From assembly GCA_036374175.1 (NCBI GenBank), contig DASUUH010000033.1, positions 1 through 18,309 on the forward strand: a DNA stretch of 18,309 bases. Reading direction: 5' to 3'. Of this stretch, positions 1 to 8,050 are shown one piece after another; within the stretch, counting starts at the first letter, position 1, and every line of letters begins with the position of its first letter. The translations under genes were made by a program, and so were the position numbers. The DNA is from JASLBX01 sp036374175 (GTDB lineage: Bacteria; Actinomycetota; Actinomycetes; Jiangellales; Jiangellaceae). The notes under the pieces were generated by a model. That model made no database searches and was not told the origin of the DNA. It saw only the letters and a list, made by a program, of their open reading frames with translations.

Positions 1-68
1 TGGTCGGCCGCGGCCTCGCCTCCGCCTCCGGCACACCTCGCTGCGCTCGGCGTACCTCCGGCTGCAGC

Positions 69-830
69 TCAGCCGACGGCCTCCATGATCTCGTCGGACA
101 CGTCGAAGTTCGCATACACGTTCTGCACGTCGTCGCTGTCCTCGAGGGCCTCGATGAGCCGGAAGATCTGCTTAGCGCCGTCCTCGTCCAACTCGACCGT
201 CACCGACGGCACCCAGGACGACTCGGCCGAGTCGTAGTCAAAGCCGGCGTCCTGCACCGCCGTACGCACGGCCAGCAGGTCGGTGGCCTCACTGCGGATC
301 TCGAAAGCCTCACCGAGGTCCTCGACCTCCTCGGCGCCGGCGTCCAGCACGGCTTCGAGCACGTCGTCCTCGGTCAATGTGCGGTCGCCCTGCTCACGCG
401 ACACCACGACGACACCCTTGCGGCTGAACAGGTACGAGACCGATCCGGGATCGGCCATCGAGCCCCCGTTTCGGGTCATCGCGATCCGCACCTCCGACGC
501 CGCCCGGTTGCGGTTGTCGGTGAGGCACTCGATCAGCACGGCCACACCGTTCGGACCGTAACCCTCGTACATGATCGTCTGATACTCGGCGGCGCCGGAT
601 TCCAGGCCGGCTCCACGCTTGACGGCGCGGTCGATGTTGTCGTTCGGGACCGACGACTTCTTGGCTTTCTGGATCGCGTCGTAAAGCGTCGGGTTGCCTT
701 CAGGGTCGCCACCGCCGGTGCGCGCGGCAACCTCGATGTTCTTGATCAGCTTGGCGAACAGTTTGCCGCGCTTGGCATCGACCACTGCCTTCTTATGTTT
801 GGTGGTGGCCCATTTGGAGTGGCCGGACAT
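69..830 (-). CDS. yebC: YebC/PmpR family DNA-binding regulatory protein
   Basis: This 253-residue protein has the full YebC/TACO1 architecture. The N-terminus reads MSGHSKWATTKHKKAVVDAK, followed by the basic helical domain with KAKKSSVPNDNIDRAVKRG and then YEGYGPNGVAVLIECLTDNRNR. Family members bind DNA as transcriptional regulators, and some act on translation at polyproline stretches; which applies here cannot be told from sequence. The ATG at 830 lies 4 bases after the pdxT stop, with AGGAG inside the end of pdxT, so translation is probably coupled to pdxT. In many actinobacteria ruvC-ruvA-ruvB follow, but the remaining 68 bases to the window edge hold no recognisable gene. Length and motifs are normal. 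Confidence 0.96.
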   Translation of the reverse strand: MSGHSKWATTKHKKAVVDAKRGKLFAKLIKNIEVAARTGGGDPEGNPTLYDAIQKAKKSSVPNDNIDRAVKRGAGLESGAAEYQTIMYEGYGPNGVAVLIECLTDNRNRAASEVRIAMTRNGGSMADPGSVSYLFSRKGVVVVSREQGDRTLTEDDVLEAVLDAGAEEVEDLGEAFEIRSEATDLLAVRTAVQDAGFDYDSAESSWVPSVTVELDEDGAKQIFRLIEALEDSDDVQNVYANFDVSDEIMEAVG

Positions 831-834
831 CGAG

Positions 835-1440
835 CTAGTACTCCTTCACGATCTTCAAGAACAGGCGGTGCACCCGCAGGTCGCCGGTGAGCTCGGGGTG
901 AAACGCCGTGGCGAGCAACGACCCCTGTTTAACCGCGACGATCCTACCGGTGGCCGGCCCCTCCGCCACTTCTGCGAGCACCTGCACGTCCGGACCCACC
1001 TGCTCGACCCATGGGGCCCGGATGAAGACCGCGCGTACCGGCTCGTCCCCACCAGCCGCGGGAAAGGCGAGGTCGGCCTCGAACGAGTCCACCTGCCGGC
1101 CGAAGGCGTTGCGCCGGACCGTCATGTCGATGCCCCCGAGGGTTCGCTGTCCCTCGATGGCGCCCTCGATCCGGTCGGCCAGCAAGATCATCCCGGCGCA
1201 TGATCCGTACACGGGCATGCCTCGCTTGATCCGCTCGCGCAGCGGCTCGAACAGGTCGAAGGCACGCAACAGCTTGTCGATCGTGGTCGACTCGCCGCCG
1301 GGGATCACCAGGGCGTCGATCCGATCGAGCTCGGTCGGCCGTCGGACCGCGGCGGCCCGGGCGCCCAGCGATTCGAGGATCCGGCGGTGCTCCCGCACGT
1401 CGCCCTGCACGGCGAGCACGCCGATGGTCACAGAGGTCAC
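835..1440 (-). CDS. pdxT: Pyridoxal 5'-phosphate synthase glutaminase subunit PdxT
   Basis: PdxT hydrolyses glutamine and passes ammonia to PdxS in the DXP-independent route to pyridoxal 5'-phosphate. The 201-residue protein is a class I glutamine amidotransferase of the usual length. The PGGEST loop is at residues 47-52, the nucleophile is Cys81 in GSCAGM, and the catalytic His181 and Glu183 lie in FHPELTGD, so the triad is complete. The start is GTG at 1440, 13 bases after the pdxS stop; a second in-frame GTG at 1431 (residue 4) is also possible. It sits between pdxS and yebC on the same strand, as in mycobacteria and Streptomyces, and is presumably co-transcribed with pdxS. Confidence 0.97.
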   Translation of the reverse strand: MTSVTIGVLAVQGDVREHRRILESLGARAAAVRRPTELDRIDALVIPGGESTTIDKLLRAFDLFEPLRERIKRGMPVYGSCAGMILLADRIEGAIEGQRTLGGIDMTVRRNAFGRQVDSFEADLAFPAAGGDEPVRAVFIRAPWVEQVGPDVQVLAEVAEGPATGRIVAVKQGSLLATAFHPELTGDLRVHRLFLKIVKEY

Positions 1441-1453
1441 GGCACCGTCCAGG

Positions 1454-2353
1454 TCACCAGCCGCGCTCGGCCAGGCGGTGTGTTTCGGGAACGTCTTCGA
1501 CGTTGATGCCGACCATGGCCTCGCCGAGGCCGCGGGACACCTTGGCGAGCACGTCCGGGTCGTCGTAGAAGGTGGTGGCCTTGACGATCGCCTCCGCCCG
1601 CTTCGCCGGGTCCCCGGACTTGAAGATGCCCGAACCCACGAACACGCCCTCGGCGCCGAGCTGCATCATCATCGCGGCGTCCGCCGGGGTGGCGATGCCG
1701 CCGGCGGTGAACAGCACCACGGGCAGCTTGCCTGCCTCGGCTACCTCACGGACCAGGTCGTACGGTGCCTGCAGTTCCTTTGCGGCGACGAACAGCTCGT
1801 CCTGCGGAAGGGACGACAGCCGCTTGATCTCGGCTCGGATCTGTCGCATGTGCGTCGTGGCGTTCGAGACGTCACCGGTGCCGGCCTCACCCTTGGAGCG
1901 GATCATCGCTGCGCCTTCGGTGATCCGGCGCAGCGCCTCGCCCAGGCTGGTCGCGCCGCACACGAACGGCACGGTGAACTGCCATTTGTCGATGTGGTTG
2001 GTGTAGTCGGCCGGGGTCAGCACCTCGGACTCGTCGATGTAGTCGACGCCAAGCGCCTGAAGCACCTGCGCCTCGACGAAGTGGCCGATCCGCGCCTTGG
2101 CCATCACCGGGACGGAGACGGCCTCGATGATGCCGTCGATCAGGTCGGGGTCGCTCATCCGGGCGACACCGCCCTGGGCGCGGATGTCGGCGGGCACGCG
2201 CTCAAGCGCCATGACCGCGACGGCACCCGCGTCCTCAGCGATCTTTGCTTGCTCTGGCGTGACGACGTCCATGATCACGCCGCCCTTGAGCATCTCGGCC
2301 ATGCCGCGCTTGACGCGCGCCGTTCCAGTCTGCGGAGTGGTCTGCTCGGACAC
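1454..2353 (-). CDS. pdxS: Pyridoxal 5'-phosphate synthase lyase subunit PdxS
   Basis: PdxS is the (beta-alpha)8-barrel subunit that builds PLP from ribose 5-phosphate, glyceraldehyde 3-phosphate and ammonia delivered by PdxT. Signature segments are ARVKRGMAEMLKGGVIMDVV, PVMAKARIGH with the Schiff-base lysine (Lys86) and IRSKGEAGTGDVSN with the second lysine (Lys154). I chose the GTG at 2353, giving 299 residues: AGAGG lies 7 bases upstream (2361-2365) and the product begins MSEQ..., close to the usual family N-terminus. An upstream in-frame ATG at 2383 would add ten poorly conserved residues. A possible -10 (TATCCT, 2396-2401) would leave that ATG an unusually short leader. pdxT follows after 13 bases. 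Confidence 0.97.
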   Translation of the reverse strand: MSEQTTPQTGTARVKRGMAEMLKGGVIMDVVTPEQAKIAEDAGAVAVMALERVPADIRAQGGVARMSDPDLIDGIIEAVSVPVMAKARIGHFVEAQVLQALGVDYIDESEVLTPADYTNHIDKWQFTVPFVCGATSLGEALRRITEGAAMIRSKGEAGTGDVSNATTHMRQIRAEIKRLSSLPQDELFVAAKELQAPYDLVREVAEAGKLPVVLFTAGGIATPADAAMMMQLGAEGVFVGSGIFKSGDPAKRAEAIVKATTFYDDPDVLAKVSRGLGEAMVGINVEDVPETHRLAERGW

Positions 2354-2395
2354 GGGGGTACCTCTGCTCGAAGTGTGGGTCATGATTCACCACAA

Positions 2396-2446
2396 AGGAT
2401 ACGGGCCGAGCGGTCCCCGGCTTGAGGTCCAGTTGCCGACAACTGG
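2396..2446 (-). promoter_or_regulatory. Putative pdxST promoter with upstream palindrome
   Basis: Between the LemA-like gene and pdxS there is a perfect 7-base-arm inverted repeat, CCAGTTG-ccga-CAACTGG (2429-2446). Downstream of it on the minus strand is a TATCCT hexamer (complement of 2396-2401) that fits a -10 element; no convincing -35 is visible. The palindrome centre would lie about 48 bases before the predicted transcript start, a position typical of an activator site. In many bacteria pdxST is controlled by the MocR/GntR-type activator PdxR, but assigning this site to PdxR is a guess. A weak terminator hairpin for the upstream gene is the alternative. Confidence 0.35.
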
Positions 2447-2460
2447 CCTGCTCGCGCTCG

Positions 2461-2988
2461 TCAGCTGAAGGGGACGGGAATGGAGTCGTCGAACTCCACC
2501 GTCTCCGGCCGGGGTGCGTGCCCTGCTAGGCGCAGCCAGCGGACCAAGACCTTGCCGCGCAGGCGCCGTGCCGACCGCACGGTGTCGTTATGGAACCGGC
2601 GCGCGTGCCCGACCCGGCGACAGGCGGCCGCGAGTTCGTCCAAGGCGGCATCGGCGCCTTCTACGGTCCGCAAGCGGGCCACGAACTCCGTGTCGTCCAG
2701 CGCCGCCGACAGTGCGGCGGTCAGGTCACTTTCGGCCTGTTCCCGCTCGTCGGCCGCGAGCGTTCTGGCCCGCGTGGCCGCGTCCGCGAGGAGAACCGCA
2801 CTTGCCGGGTCGAGCAAGCCGCCGGTAGCGATGTCCAACGCGGCGCCCGAGCGTCGCAGCAACTGCGCGTCGAGCACCGCCCGGGCCGCTTCTACGCGGG
2901 CGTGCAGCCGGTCCAGCCGTCCCGCCGTCCACGACAGGTAGATCCCGAGCAGCACCACCAGCCCGGCGATCAGGACGATCCATTTCAC
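2461..2988 (-). CDS. LemA-like membrane-anchored helical protein, unknown function
   Basis: This 175-residue protein has one N-terminal membrane segment (about residues 2-19, KWIVLIAGLVVLLGIYL). A helical, charged region follows, beginning RLDRLHARVEAARAVLDAQL and rich in Ala, Arg, Glu and Leu. The pattern of Val, Ala and DAQL-RR after a single membrane helix resembles LemA-family proteins, but the similarity is loose and I know no defined function. The start is GTG at 2988 with AGGTG about 8 bases upstream, 11 bases after the pimA stop. In M. tuberculosis a membrane protein gene also follows pimA, from memory. The position suggests a part in inner-membrane PIM metabolism, but this is context only. 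Confidence 0.8.
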   Translation of the reverse strand: MKWIVLIAGLVVLLGIYLSWTAGRLDRLHARVEAARAVLDAQLLRRSGAALDIATGGLLDPASAVLLADAATRARTLAADEREQAESDLTAALSAALDDTEFVARLRTVEGADAALDELAAACRRVGHARRFHNDTVRSARRLRGKVLVRWLRLAGHAPRPETVEFDDSIPVPFS

Positions 2989-2999
2989 GGCTGCGGCAC

Positions 3000-4145
3000 C
3001 TACCTGCCGAGCCGGCGGAACCGGCGAGTCTCAGGGCGCGCACCGGCCGCGACGGCCATCTCGTAGACGGCCAGAATCTCCTCGGCCACCGTCGCCCAGT
3101 CGTACCGGCGCACCCCGACCGAGGCCGCGGCGCGCATCGCCGCCCGGCGTTCAGGATCCGCCAGCAATGCGACCGCCTCGGCCGCTAGCGCATCGGCGTC
3201 CCCCACCGGGACGAGCGCACCCAGCCGCCCGCCGTCCAGGACGGCCCGGAAGGCGACAAGCTCCGAAGCCAGCACGGGAGCGCCGGCCGCCATCGCCTCC
3301 GCCAGCACGATCCCGAACGACTCCCCGCCGGTGTGGGGCGCAACGTAGATGTCGCTCGACGCAAGCATCGCCGCTTTGTCCTCGTCACTCACACCGCCCA
3401 GGAAGGTGACCGCGTCGCGGCACTCGGCCGGAAGCTTGCGCCGCGCCTCGTCGATGTCGCCCCGGCCGGCCACCAGCAGCCGTACTCCAGGCCGCGCGGC
3501 ATGGATCCGCGGCCACGCCTTCAGCAGCACGGGGAGCCCTTTGCGGGGTTCGTCCAGCCGGCCCAGGAAACACAGCGTGCCGCCTGGGCCCTGCCACTCC
3601 GGGCGGGGCTTCGCCGCGGCGAACCGGTCGACGTAGAGCCCGTTCGGAATCAGTACCGGGTCGCCGCCGAGGTGCTCCACGGGCAGCTTGCGCGCCTCCT
3701 CGGATACCGCGATCCGCGCGGAGATCTTCTCGAACGCCGACTGCAGGATGCCGTACGCCGCACTCATCGCCCGCGACCGCGGGTTGGCCTGGTGGAACGT
3801 CGCCACCACCGGCACTTCGGCCCACCACAATGTCAGCAGGCCAAGGCTGGGCGACGCGGGCTCGTGCACATGGACGACGTCGAACTTTCCCTCGGACAGC
3901 CACCGGCGGACCCGCGAAGCCGAAACCGGACCGAATGTCAGCCGCGCCACCGACCCGTTGTACGGCACCGGCACCGCCCGGCCGGCGCTGACGACGTACG
4001 GCTCCACCGCGGCATCGTCATCGCCCGGAGCCAGTACGGAGACCTCGTGGCCGCGAGCCATGAACTCCTCGGCCAGGTCGCGGATGTGGACCTGCACACC
4101 GCCAGGCACGTCCCAGGAGTAGGGGCATACCATCCCGATCTTCAT
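3000..4145 (-). CDS. pimA: Phosphatidylinositol alpha-mannosyltransferase PimA
   Basis: PimA transfers the first mannose from GDP-mannose to phosphatidylinositol on the cytoplasmic face of the membrane, starting PIM synthesis. The protein is a GT-B (GT4) glycosyltransferase of 381 residues. MKIGMVCPYSWDVPGGVQVH forms the N-terminal Rossmann glycine loop, FLGRLDEPRKG starts the C-terminal domain, and GGESFGIVLAEAMAAG contains the EX7E motif of retaining GT4 enzymes. The open frame extends 22 codons upstream, but ATG at 4145 is preferred: it gives the family N-terminus and overlaps the stop of the upstream acyltransferase by four bases (ATGA, 4142-4145). The neighbours pgsA and the acyltransferase make its substrate and modify its product. 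Confidence 0.95.
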   Translation of the reverse strand: MKIGMVCPYSWDVPGGVQVHIRDLAEEFMARGHEVSVLAPGDDDAAVEPYVVSAGRAVPVPYNGSVARLTFGPVSASRVRRWLSEGKFDVVHVHEPASPSLGLLTLWWAEVPVVATFHQANPRSRAMSAAYGILQSAFEKISARIAVSEEARKLPVEHLGGDPVLIPNGLYVDRFAAAKPRPEWQGPGGTLCFLGRLDEPRKGLPVLLKAWPRIHAARPGVRLLVAGRGDIDEARRKLPAECRDAVTFLGGVSDEDKAAMLASSDIYVAPHTGGESFGIVLAEAMAAGAPVLASELVAFRAVLDGGRLGALVPVGDADALAAEAVALLADPERRAAMRAAASVGVRRYDWATVAEEILAVYEMAVAAGARPETRRFRRLGR

Positions 4146-5074
4146 CGGGACCTCGCCCCGCTGCTGTCGGCCGCCAGATCGGCCACGAACAGTGGCTGCA
4201 GCATGTGCCAATCCTCGGGATGCTCCGCGATGCCGACGCTGAAGTGATCGGCCACCGCCTGAGTCATGTGTATCACCCGAGCGCTGCCGCGAACCCCCTC
4301 CGGCGGCGGCACCTCCTCGTGGAACCGCACCACCAGCTGGTGGTCCGGCTCCTCACCCTCGTACCACAGGGTCACCGGCAGCAGGGCCGCGCCGGTGCGC
4401 ATGGCCAACGCCGCGGGACCGGCCGGCATCCGCGTCGACTCCCCCAAGAGCTTCACCTCGATCCCCCGGCGGCTGATGTCGCGGTCTGCGAGCAGTGGGA
4501 CCAGCCGGCCCTGCTTCAGCCGGTCGGCGAGCGTGACGAACACGTCGTTCGACCCGCCGGTCAGTGGAAGGATCTCCATGCCCAGGCCTTCGCGGTACGC
4601 CACGAAGCGCTCGAACAGCCGTTCCGGCCGCAACCGCTCGGCCACCGTCGTCACGCGTGCACCGGTCAGGCAGCCCCATGCCCCGGCGTGGTCCCAGTTG
4701 GCCATGTGCGGGAGTGCGGCGACCGCGCCCCGGCCGGTCGCGAGCGGCTCGCGCATGTTGTGCTCGCCCTCGACCCTGATGCGGTGGATGACACGGTCGC
4801 GGTCCCAGTCCGGCAGCCGGAATGCCTCGCACCAGTACCTCAGGTACGAGCGCATGCCCGCGCGGGAAGCATCGCGGAGCGCGGCTTCGTCAGTGGTCCC
4901 GAGCGCGCGCGAGAGGTTGACTTCCAGCCGCTGCACGCTCGGGCCGCGCCGTCGCCACGCTGCGTCGGCAATCCGCCGGAACAGGGCGTAGGCCGCGCGC
5001 TCGGGAAGGTGCCTTACGGCCGACCAGCCGCCTGTGTAACCCAGCAGAACGATGCCGTCGCGCAGCCCGTTCAT
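4142..5074 (-). CDS. PatA-like phosphatidylinositol mannoside acyltransferase
   Basis: This 310-residue member of the LpxL/HtrB acyltransferase superfamily keeps the catalytic HX4D motif (His123 to Asp128 in LPHMANWDHAG). Further blocks RDISRRGIEVKLLGE and GPAALAMRTGAALLPV match the family. Next to pimA and pgsA it is best read as the enzyme that palmitoylates the first mannose of PIMs (mycobacterial PatA, Rv2611c). The frame is open 37 codons further upstream into pgsA. ATG at 5074 is chosen because it gives MNGLRDGIVLLGYTGGW, a normal start for the family, 10 bases after the pgsA stop. It overlaps pimA by four bases. The motif supports acyltransferase chemistry; the exact acceptor is inferred from context. 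Confidence 0.93.
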   Translation of the reverse strand: MNGLRDGIVLLGYTGGWSAVRHLPERAAYALFRRIADAAWRRRGPSVQRLEVNLSRALGTTDEAALRDASRAGMRSYLRYWCEAFRLPDWDRDRVIHRIRVEGEHNMREPLATGRGAVAALPHMANWDHAGAWGCLTGARVTTVAERLRPERLFERFVAYREGLGMEILPLTGGSNDVFVTLADRLKQGRLVPLLADRDISRRGIEVKLLGESTRMPAGPAALAMRTGAALLPVTLWYEGEEPDHQLVVRFHEEVPPPEGVRGSARVIHMTQAVADHFSVGIAEHPEDWHMLQPLFVADLAADSSGARSR

Positions 5075-5084
5075 GAGCGTGCTT

Positions 5085-5711
5085 TCACGCCGGCTGGGTT
5101 GGGCTCGGCCGCGCCTGCCGGTGGACCTCGCGGATCCGCTCGACCACCGTCCAACCGCTGGCCAGCGCCAGTAACCACAGGACAACCTCCAGGACTACGA
5201 CGGGTAGGTCGAACAGGCCCACCAGACCCACGGTGACCAGAATGGCGACCAGGCGGTCGGCCCGCTCGGCGACTCCGACGTCGGCGGTGTAGCCCTGGCT
5301 CTCGGCTCTTGCCTTTGTGTACGGCACTATCGAGCCAAGCGCGAGGCAGGCGAGGCTGAGCGCAGCCAGCCGCAGGTTGTCGCCGATCCCGGCAAAGTAC
5401 ATCGCCAGACCGATGAAGATTGCGGCGTCACCGAACCGGTCGAGCACCGAATCAAGGAATGCACCCCACGGGCCGGTCCGACCGGAAAGCCGCGCCATCA
5501 CGCCGTCAAGGCTGTCCGAGAAGACGAAGGCGGTGATGAACAGCGTCCCGATGAGAAATTCGCCCCGCGGGTAGAAGATCAAAGCTCCGGCTACTACGCC
5601 GGACGTCCCGATGAGCGTGACCGCGTCGGGCGTCAGGCCCAGCTTGAGCAGCCCTTTGGCCGGCGGCGTGAACAGCCGGTTCGTCACCGGCCGGGTATAG
5701 CGGTTGAGCAT
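5085..5711 (-). CDS. pgsA: Phosphatidylinositol phosphate synthase (CDP-alcohol phosphatidyltransferase)
   Basis: The 208-residue integral membrane protein has the complete CDP-alcohol phosphotransferase signature D-x2-DG-x2-AR-x8-G-x3-D-x3-D. In it Asp66, Asp69, Gly70, Ala73, Arg74, Gly83, Asp87 and Asp91 are all present, within SDSLDGVMARLSG...GAFLDSVLD. In actinobacteria the enzyme at this locus (PgsA1/PIPS) joins inositol phosphate to CDP-diacylglycerol to give PI phosphate, the precursor of PI and PIMs. Several hydrophobic segments follow (LIGTLFITAFVF, AAIFIGLAMYFA, LVAILVTVGLVGLF, VVVLEVVLWLLALA). ATG at 5711 is preceded by a weak GGA. It is the first gene of the leftward PIM cluster; in M. 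tuberculosis the HIT and thrS genes lie directly upstream, whereas here 3.6 kb of other DNA intervenes. Confidence 0.95.
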   Translation of the reverse strand: MLNRYTRPVTNRLFTPPAKGLLKLGLTPDAVTLIGTSGVVAGALIFYPRGEFLIGTLFITAFVFSDSLDGVMARLSGRTGPWGAFLDSVLDRFGDAAIFIGLAMYFAGIGDNLRLAALSLACLALGSIVPYTKARAESQGYTADVGVAERADRLVAILVTVGLVGLFDLPVVVLEVVLWLLALASGWTVVERIREVHRQARPSPTQPA

Positions 5712-5902
5712 GGCGTCCGTTCGAGTGATCGGCTGGGCAAAGGTTCAGCGGCGCCATGTTAGCGGCGCCAATCCCAACCGGATCGCCCTTCCCCCTTGTG
5801 CGGTAGCGTCCGGAGGACCGAAGGTTCTGTACACGACCTTTTTCCAATACGCCGGAGTACCCGGCGCCGCCGGGACCTCCGGAGCTCTCGAGGAGGCGAG
5901 CG
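5712..5902. promoter_or_regulatory. Divergent promoter region between pgsA and the EF-G-like gene
   Basis: These 191 bases separate divergent genes and must carry both promoters. On the minus strand TAACAT (complement of 5756-5761) is a plausible pgsA -10. It lies between two exact copies of the 10-base repeat AGCGGCGCCA (5747-5756 and 5761-5770), 14 bases apart. No clear -35 is seen for either direction. The plus-strand gene has an excellent ribosome-binding site, AGGAGG at 5891-5896, six bases before its ATG. Confidence 0.5.
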
Positions 5903-8050
5903 ATGGCGGAACGAACCCCTGCGGCGGCCACCGGCACAGGTCCCGCGGCCGAGCAGCCCGACGGCATCCGCAATGTCGTGCTGGTCGGCCACACAGGAGC
6001 AGGTAAGACAACACTGGTCGAGGCCCTCTTGGTCGCGACCGGCACTATCCACCGGGCCGGGCGGGTCGAAGACGGCACGACGGTTACGGACTTCGACGAC
6101 GCGGAGGCGCGGCAACAGCGTTCGGTCGGCCTTGCGCTGGCCCCGTTCGTGTACGAGGGAATCAAGGTCAATCTGCTCGACGCTCCCGGTTACGCCGATT
6201 TCGTCGGTGATCTGCGCGCCGGTCTGCGCGCCGCCGACTGTGCGCTGTTCGTCGTCTCGACGGCCGAGCCGATGGACGGCACGACGAAGATGCTCTGGCA
6301 GGAGTGCGCAGCGGTCGGCATGCCGCGTGCGGTGGTTCTGACCAAACTGGACCACCCCCGCTCCGATTACGACGGGACGCTTGCCGCCTGCCAGGAGGCC
6401 TTCGGCGACCGGGTGCTGCCGCTGTATCTGCCGGTTCGAAGCGGCGGCGCCGGCGTCGACAGCCTGATCGGCATGCTCAGCGGACGGCTCTTCACCTACA
6501 CGGACCGCAAGCGGAGCGAGTCCGAACCCACCGACGACCAGCGGGCCGAACTCGAGGACGCTCGCGGGACCCTCATCGAGGGCGTCATTGAGGAGTCCGA
6601 GGACGAGTCCCTGATGGACCGCTATCTCTCCGGTGAGGAGATCGATCAGAAGGTCCTCGTCGACGACCTCGAGACGGCGGTGGCGCGTGCCTCCTTCCAC
6701 CCGGTCATCCCGGTCTGCTCGGTCACCGGCGTCGGGACCACCGAGCTGCTCGAGATCATCACCTCGGCTTTCCCCTCGCCTGCCGAACACCCGATGCCGG
6801 AAGTCACCGCCGTAGACGGAAAGCCCCGACAGGACCTGACGTGCGACCCCGCCGGGCCGTTGCTCGCGGAGGTCGTCAAGACCACCTCCGACCCCTACGT
6901 CGGCCGGGTCAGCCTCGTGCGGGTGTTCTCCGGCACGCTGCGGCCGGACATGACCGTCCATGTCTCCGGTCACTTCCTCGCCGACCGCGGGCACGAGGAG
7001 CACGACGAGGACGAGAAGCTCGGCGGGCTCACCTCGCCACTAGGCAAGACTCAGCGCCAGGTGTCCCACGCGATCGCCGGCGACATCTGCGCGATCGCCA
7101 AACTGTCCAAGGCCGAGACCGGCGACACCCTCTCGTCGAAGGACGAGCCGCTGCTGATGAGGCCGTGGGAAATGCCCGAGGCGCTGTTGCCGATCGCGGT
7201 CGTCGCGCACGCCAAGGCCGACGAAGACAAGCTGTCGCAGGGCCTTTCCCGGTTGACCGCCGAAGATCCGACGCTGCGGGTTGAGAACAATCCCGAAACC
7301 CACCAGTTGGTCCTGTGGACGATGGGCGAGGCGCACGCGGACGTCCTGCTCGAGCGGCTGCGCACCCGGTATGGCGTCGAGGTCGACCAGGTGCCGCTGC
7401 GGGTGCCGCTGCGCGAGACCCTCGCCGGCAAAGCGACCGCGAAGGGGCGGCACGTAAAGCAGACCGGTGGGCACGGCCAGTACGCCATCTGCGACATCGA
7501 GGTCGAGCCGCTGCCCGAAGGCGGCGGGTTCGAGTTCGTCGACAAGGTCGTCGGTGGCGCCGTGCCGCGGCAGTTCATCCCGTCGGTCGAGAAGGGTGTG
7601 CGCGCCCAGATGCACAAGGGCACCACGCCGGCCGGCTACCCGATGGTCGACATCCGGGTGACTCTGTTCGACGGCAAAGCGCACAGCGTCGACTCGTCTG
7701 ACATGGCGTTCCAGACCGCCGGCGCGCTCGGGTTGCGCGAGGCGGCGCAGTCGGCCGGCGTCAACCTGCTCGAGCCGGTGGACGAGGTTGGCATCCTGGT
7801 GCCCGACGAGTTCGTCGGCAGCGTGATGGGTGATCTTGCCGGACGCCGGGGCCGCGTGCTGGGGACCGAACCGGTGGGAACGGGACGCACGTTGGTGCGG
7901 GCCGATGTCCCACAGACCGAGATCGTGCGCTACGCGATCGATCTGCGGGCCATGACGCAGGGCACCGGCACGTTCAGCCGGAGGTTCGTCCGCTACGAGC
8001 CGATGCCGCGCAACCTGGCCGAGAAGGCGATGGCCGCCGAGTCCGATTGA
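5903..8050 (+). CDS. Elongation factor G-like protein (EF-G2 type) with degenerate GTPase motifs
   Basis: The 715-residue protein has all EF-G domains: an N-terminal GTPase domain, domain II, and domains III-V with an intact domain IV block (GGHGQYAICDIEVEPLPEGG to VPRQFIPSVEKGV). The P-loop GHTGAGKT (residues 29-36) is intact. Other GTPase motifs depart from EF-G: DAPGY at 93-97 replaces DTPGH, so the catalytic histidine is tyrosine; RSVGLALAP replaces the switch I RGITI threonine region; TKLD at 147-150 replaces NKMD. This matches the EF-G2 group, whose mycobacterial member is known to lack ribosome-dependent GTPase activity. Its role is unknown. AGGAGG lies six bases before the ATG. The gene converges on the HIT gene across the AbiEi cassette. 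Confidence 0.93.
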   Translation: MAERTPAAATGTGPAAEQPDGIRNVVLVGHTGAGKTTLVEALLVATGTIHRAGRVEDGTTVTDFDDAEARQQRSVGLALAPFVYEGIKVNLLDAPGYADFVGDLRAGLRAADCALFVVSTAEPMDGTTKMLWQECAAVGMPRAVVLTKLDHPRSDYDGTLAACQEAFGDRVLPLYLPVRSGGAGVDSLIGMLSGRLFTYTDRKRSESEPTDDQRAELEDARGTLIEGVIEESEDESLMDRYLSGEEIDQKVLVDDLETAVARASFHPVIPVCSVTGVGTTELLEIITSAFPSPAEHPMPEVTAVDGKPRQDLTCDPAGPLLAEVVKTTSDPYVGRVSLVRVFSGTLRPDMTVHVSGHFLADRGHEEHDEDEKLGGLTSPLGKTQRQVSHAIAGDICAIAKLSKAETGDTLSSKDEPLLMRPWEMPEALLPIAVVAHAKADEDKLSQGLSRLTAEDPTLRVENNPETHQLVLWTMGEAHADVLLERLRTRYGVEVDQVPLRVPLRETLAGKATAKGRHVKQTGGHGQYAICDIEVEPLPEGGGFEFVDKVVGGAVPRQFIPSVEKGVRAQMHKGTTPAGYPMVDIRVTLFDGKAHSVDSSDMAFQTAGALGLREAAQSAGVNLLEPVDEVGILVPDEFVGSVMGDLAGRRGRVLGTEPVGTGRTLVRADVPQTEIVRYAIDLRAMTQGTGTFSRRFVRYEPMPRNLAEKAMAAESD

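Noticed and set aside
1..68. Start of ruvC at the left edge
   Set aside because: The stretch is GC-rich with no recognisable RuvC residues in any frame; it is best left as intergenic.
908..2425. Long 505-codon plus-strand open frame
   Set aside because: It lies opposite pdxT and pdxS, which have complete family motifs. The product is low-complexity Arg/Asp/Gly-rich, typical of antisense frames in high-GC DNA.
3333..5236. Two plus-strand open frames of about 300-340 codons opposite pimA and the acyltransferase
   Set aside because: Both are shadows of genes with clear catalytic motifs on the other strand.
5759..7003. 414-codon minus-strand open frame
   Set aside because: It is the antisense shadow of the EF-G-like gene and has no recognisable domain.
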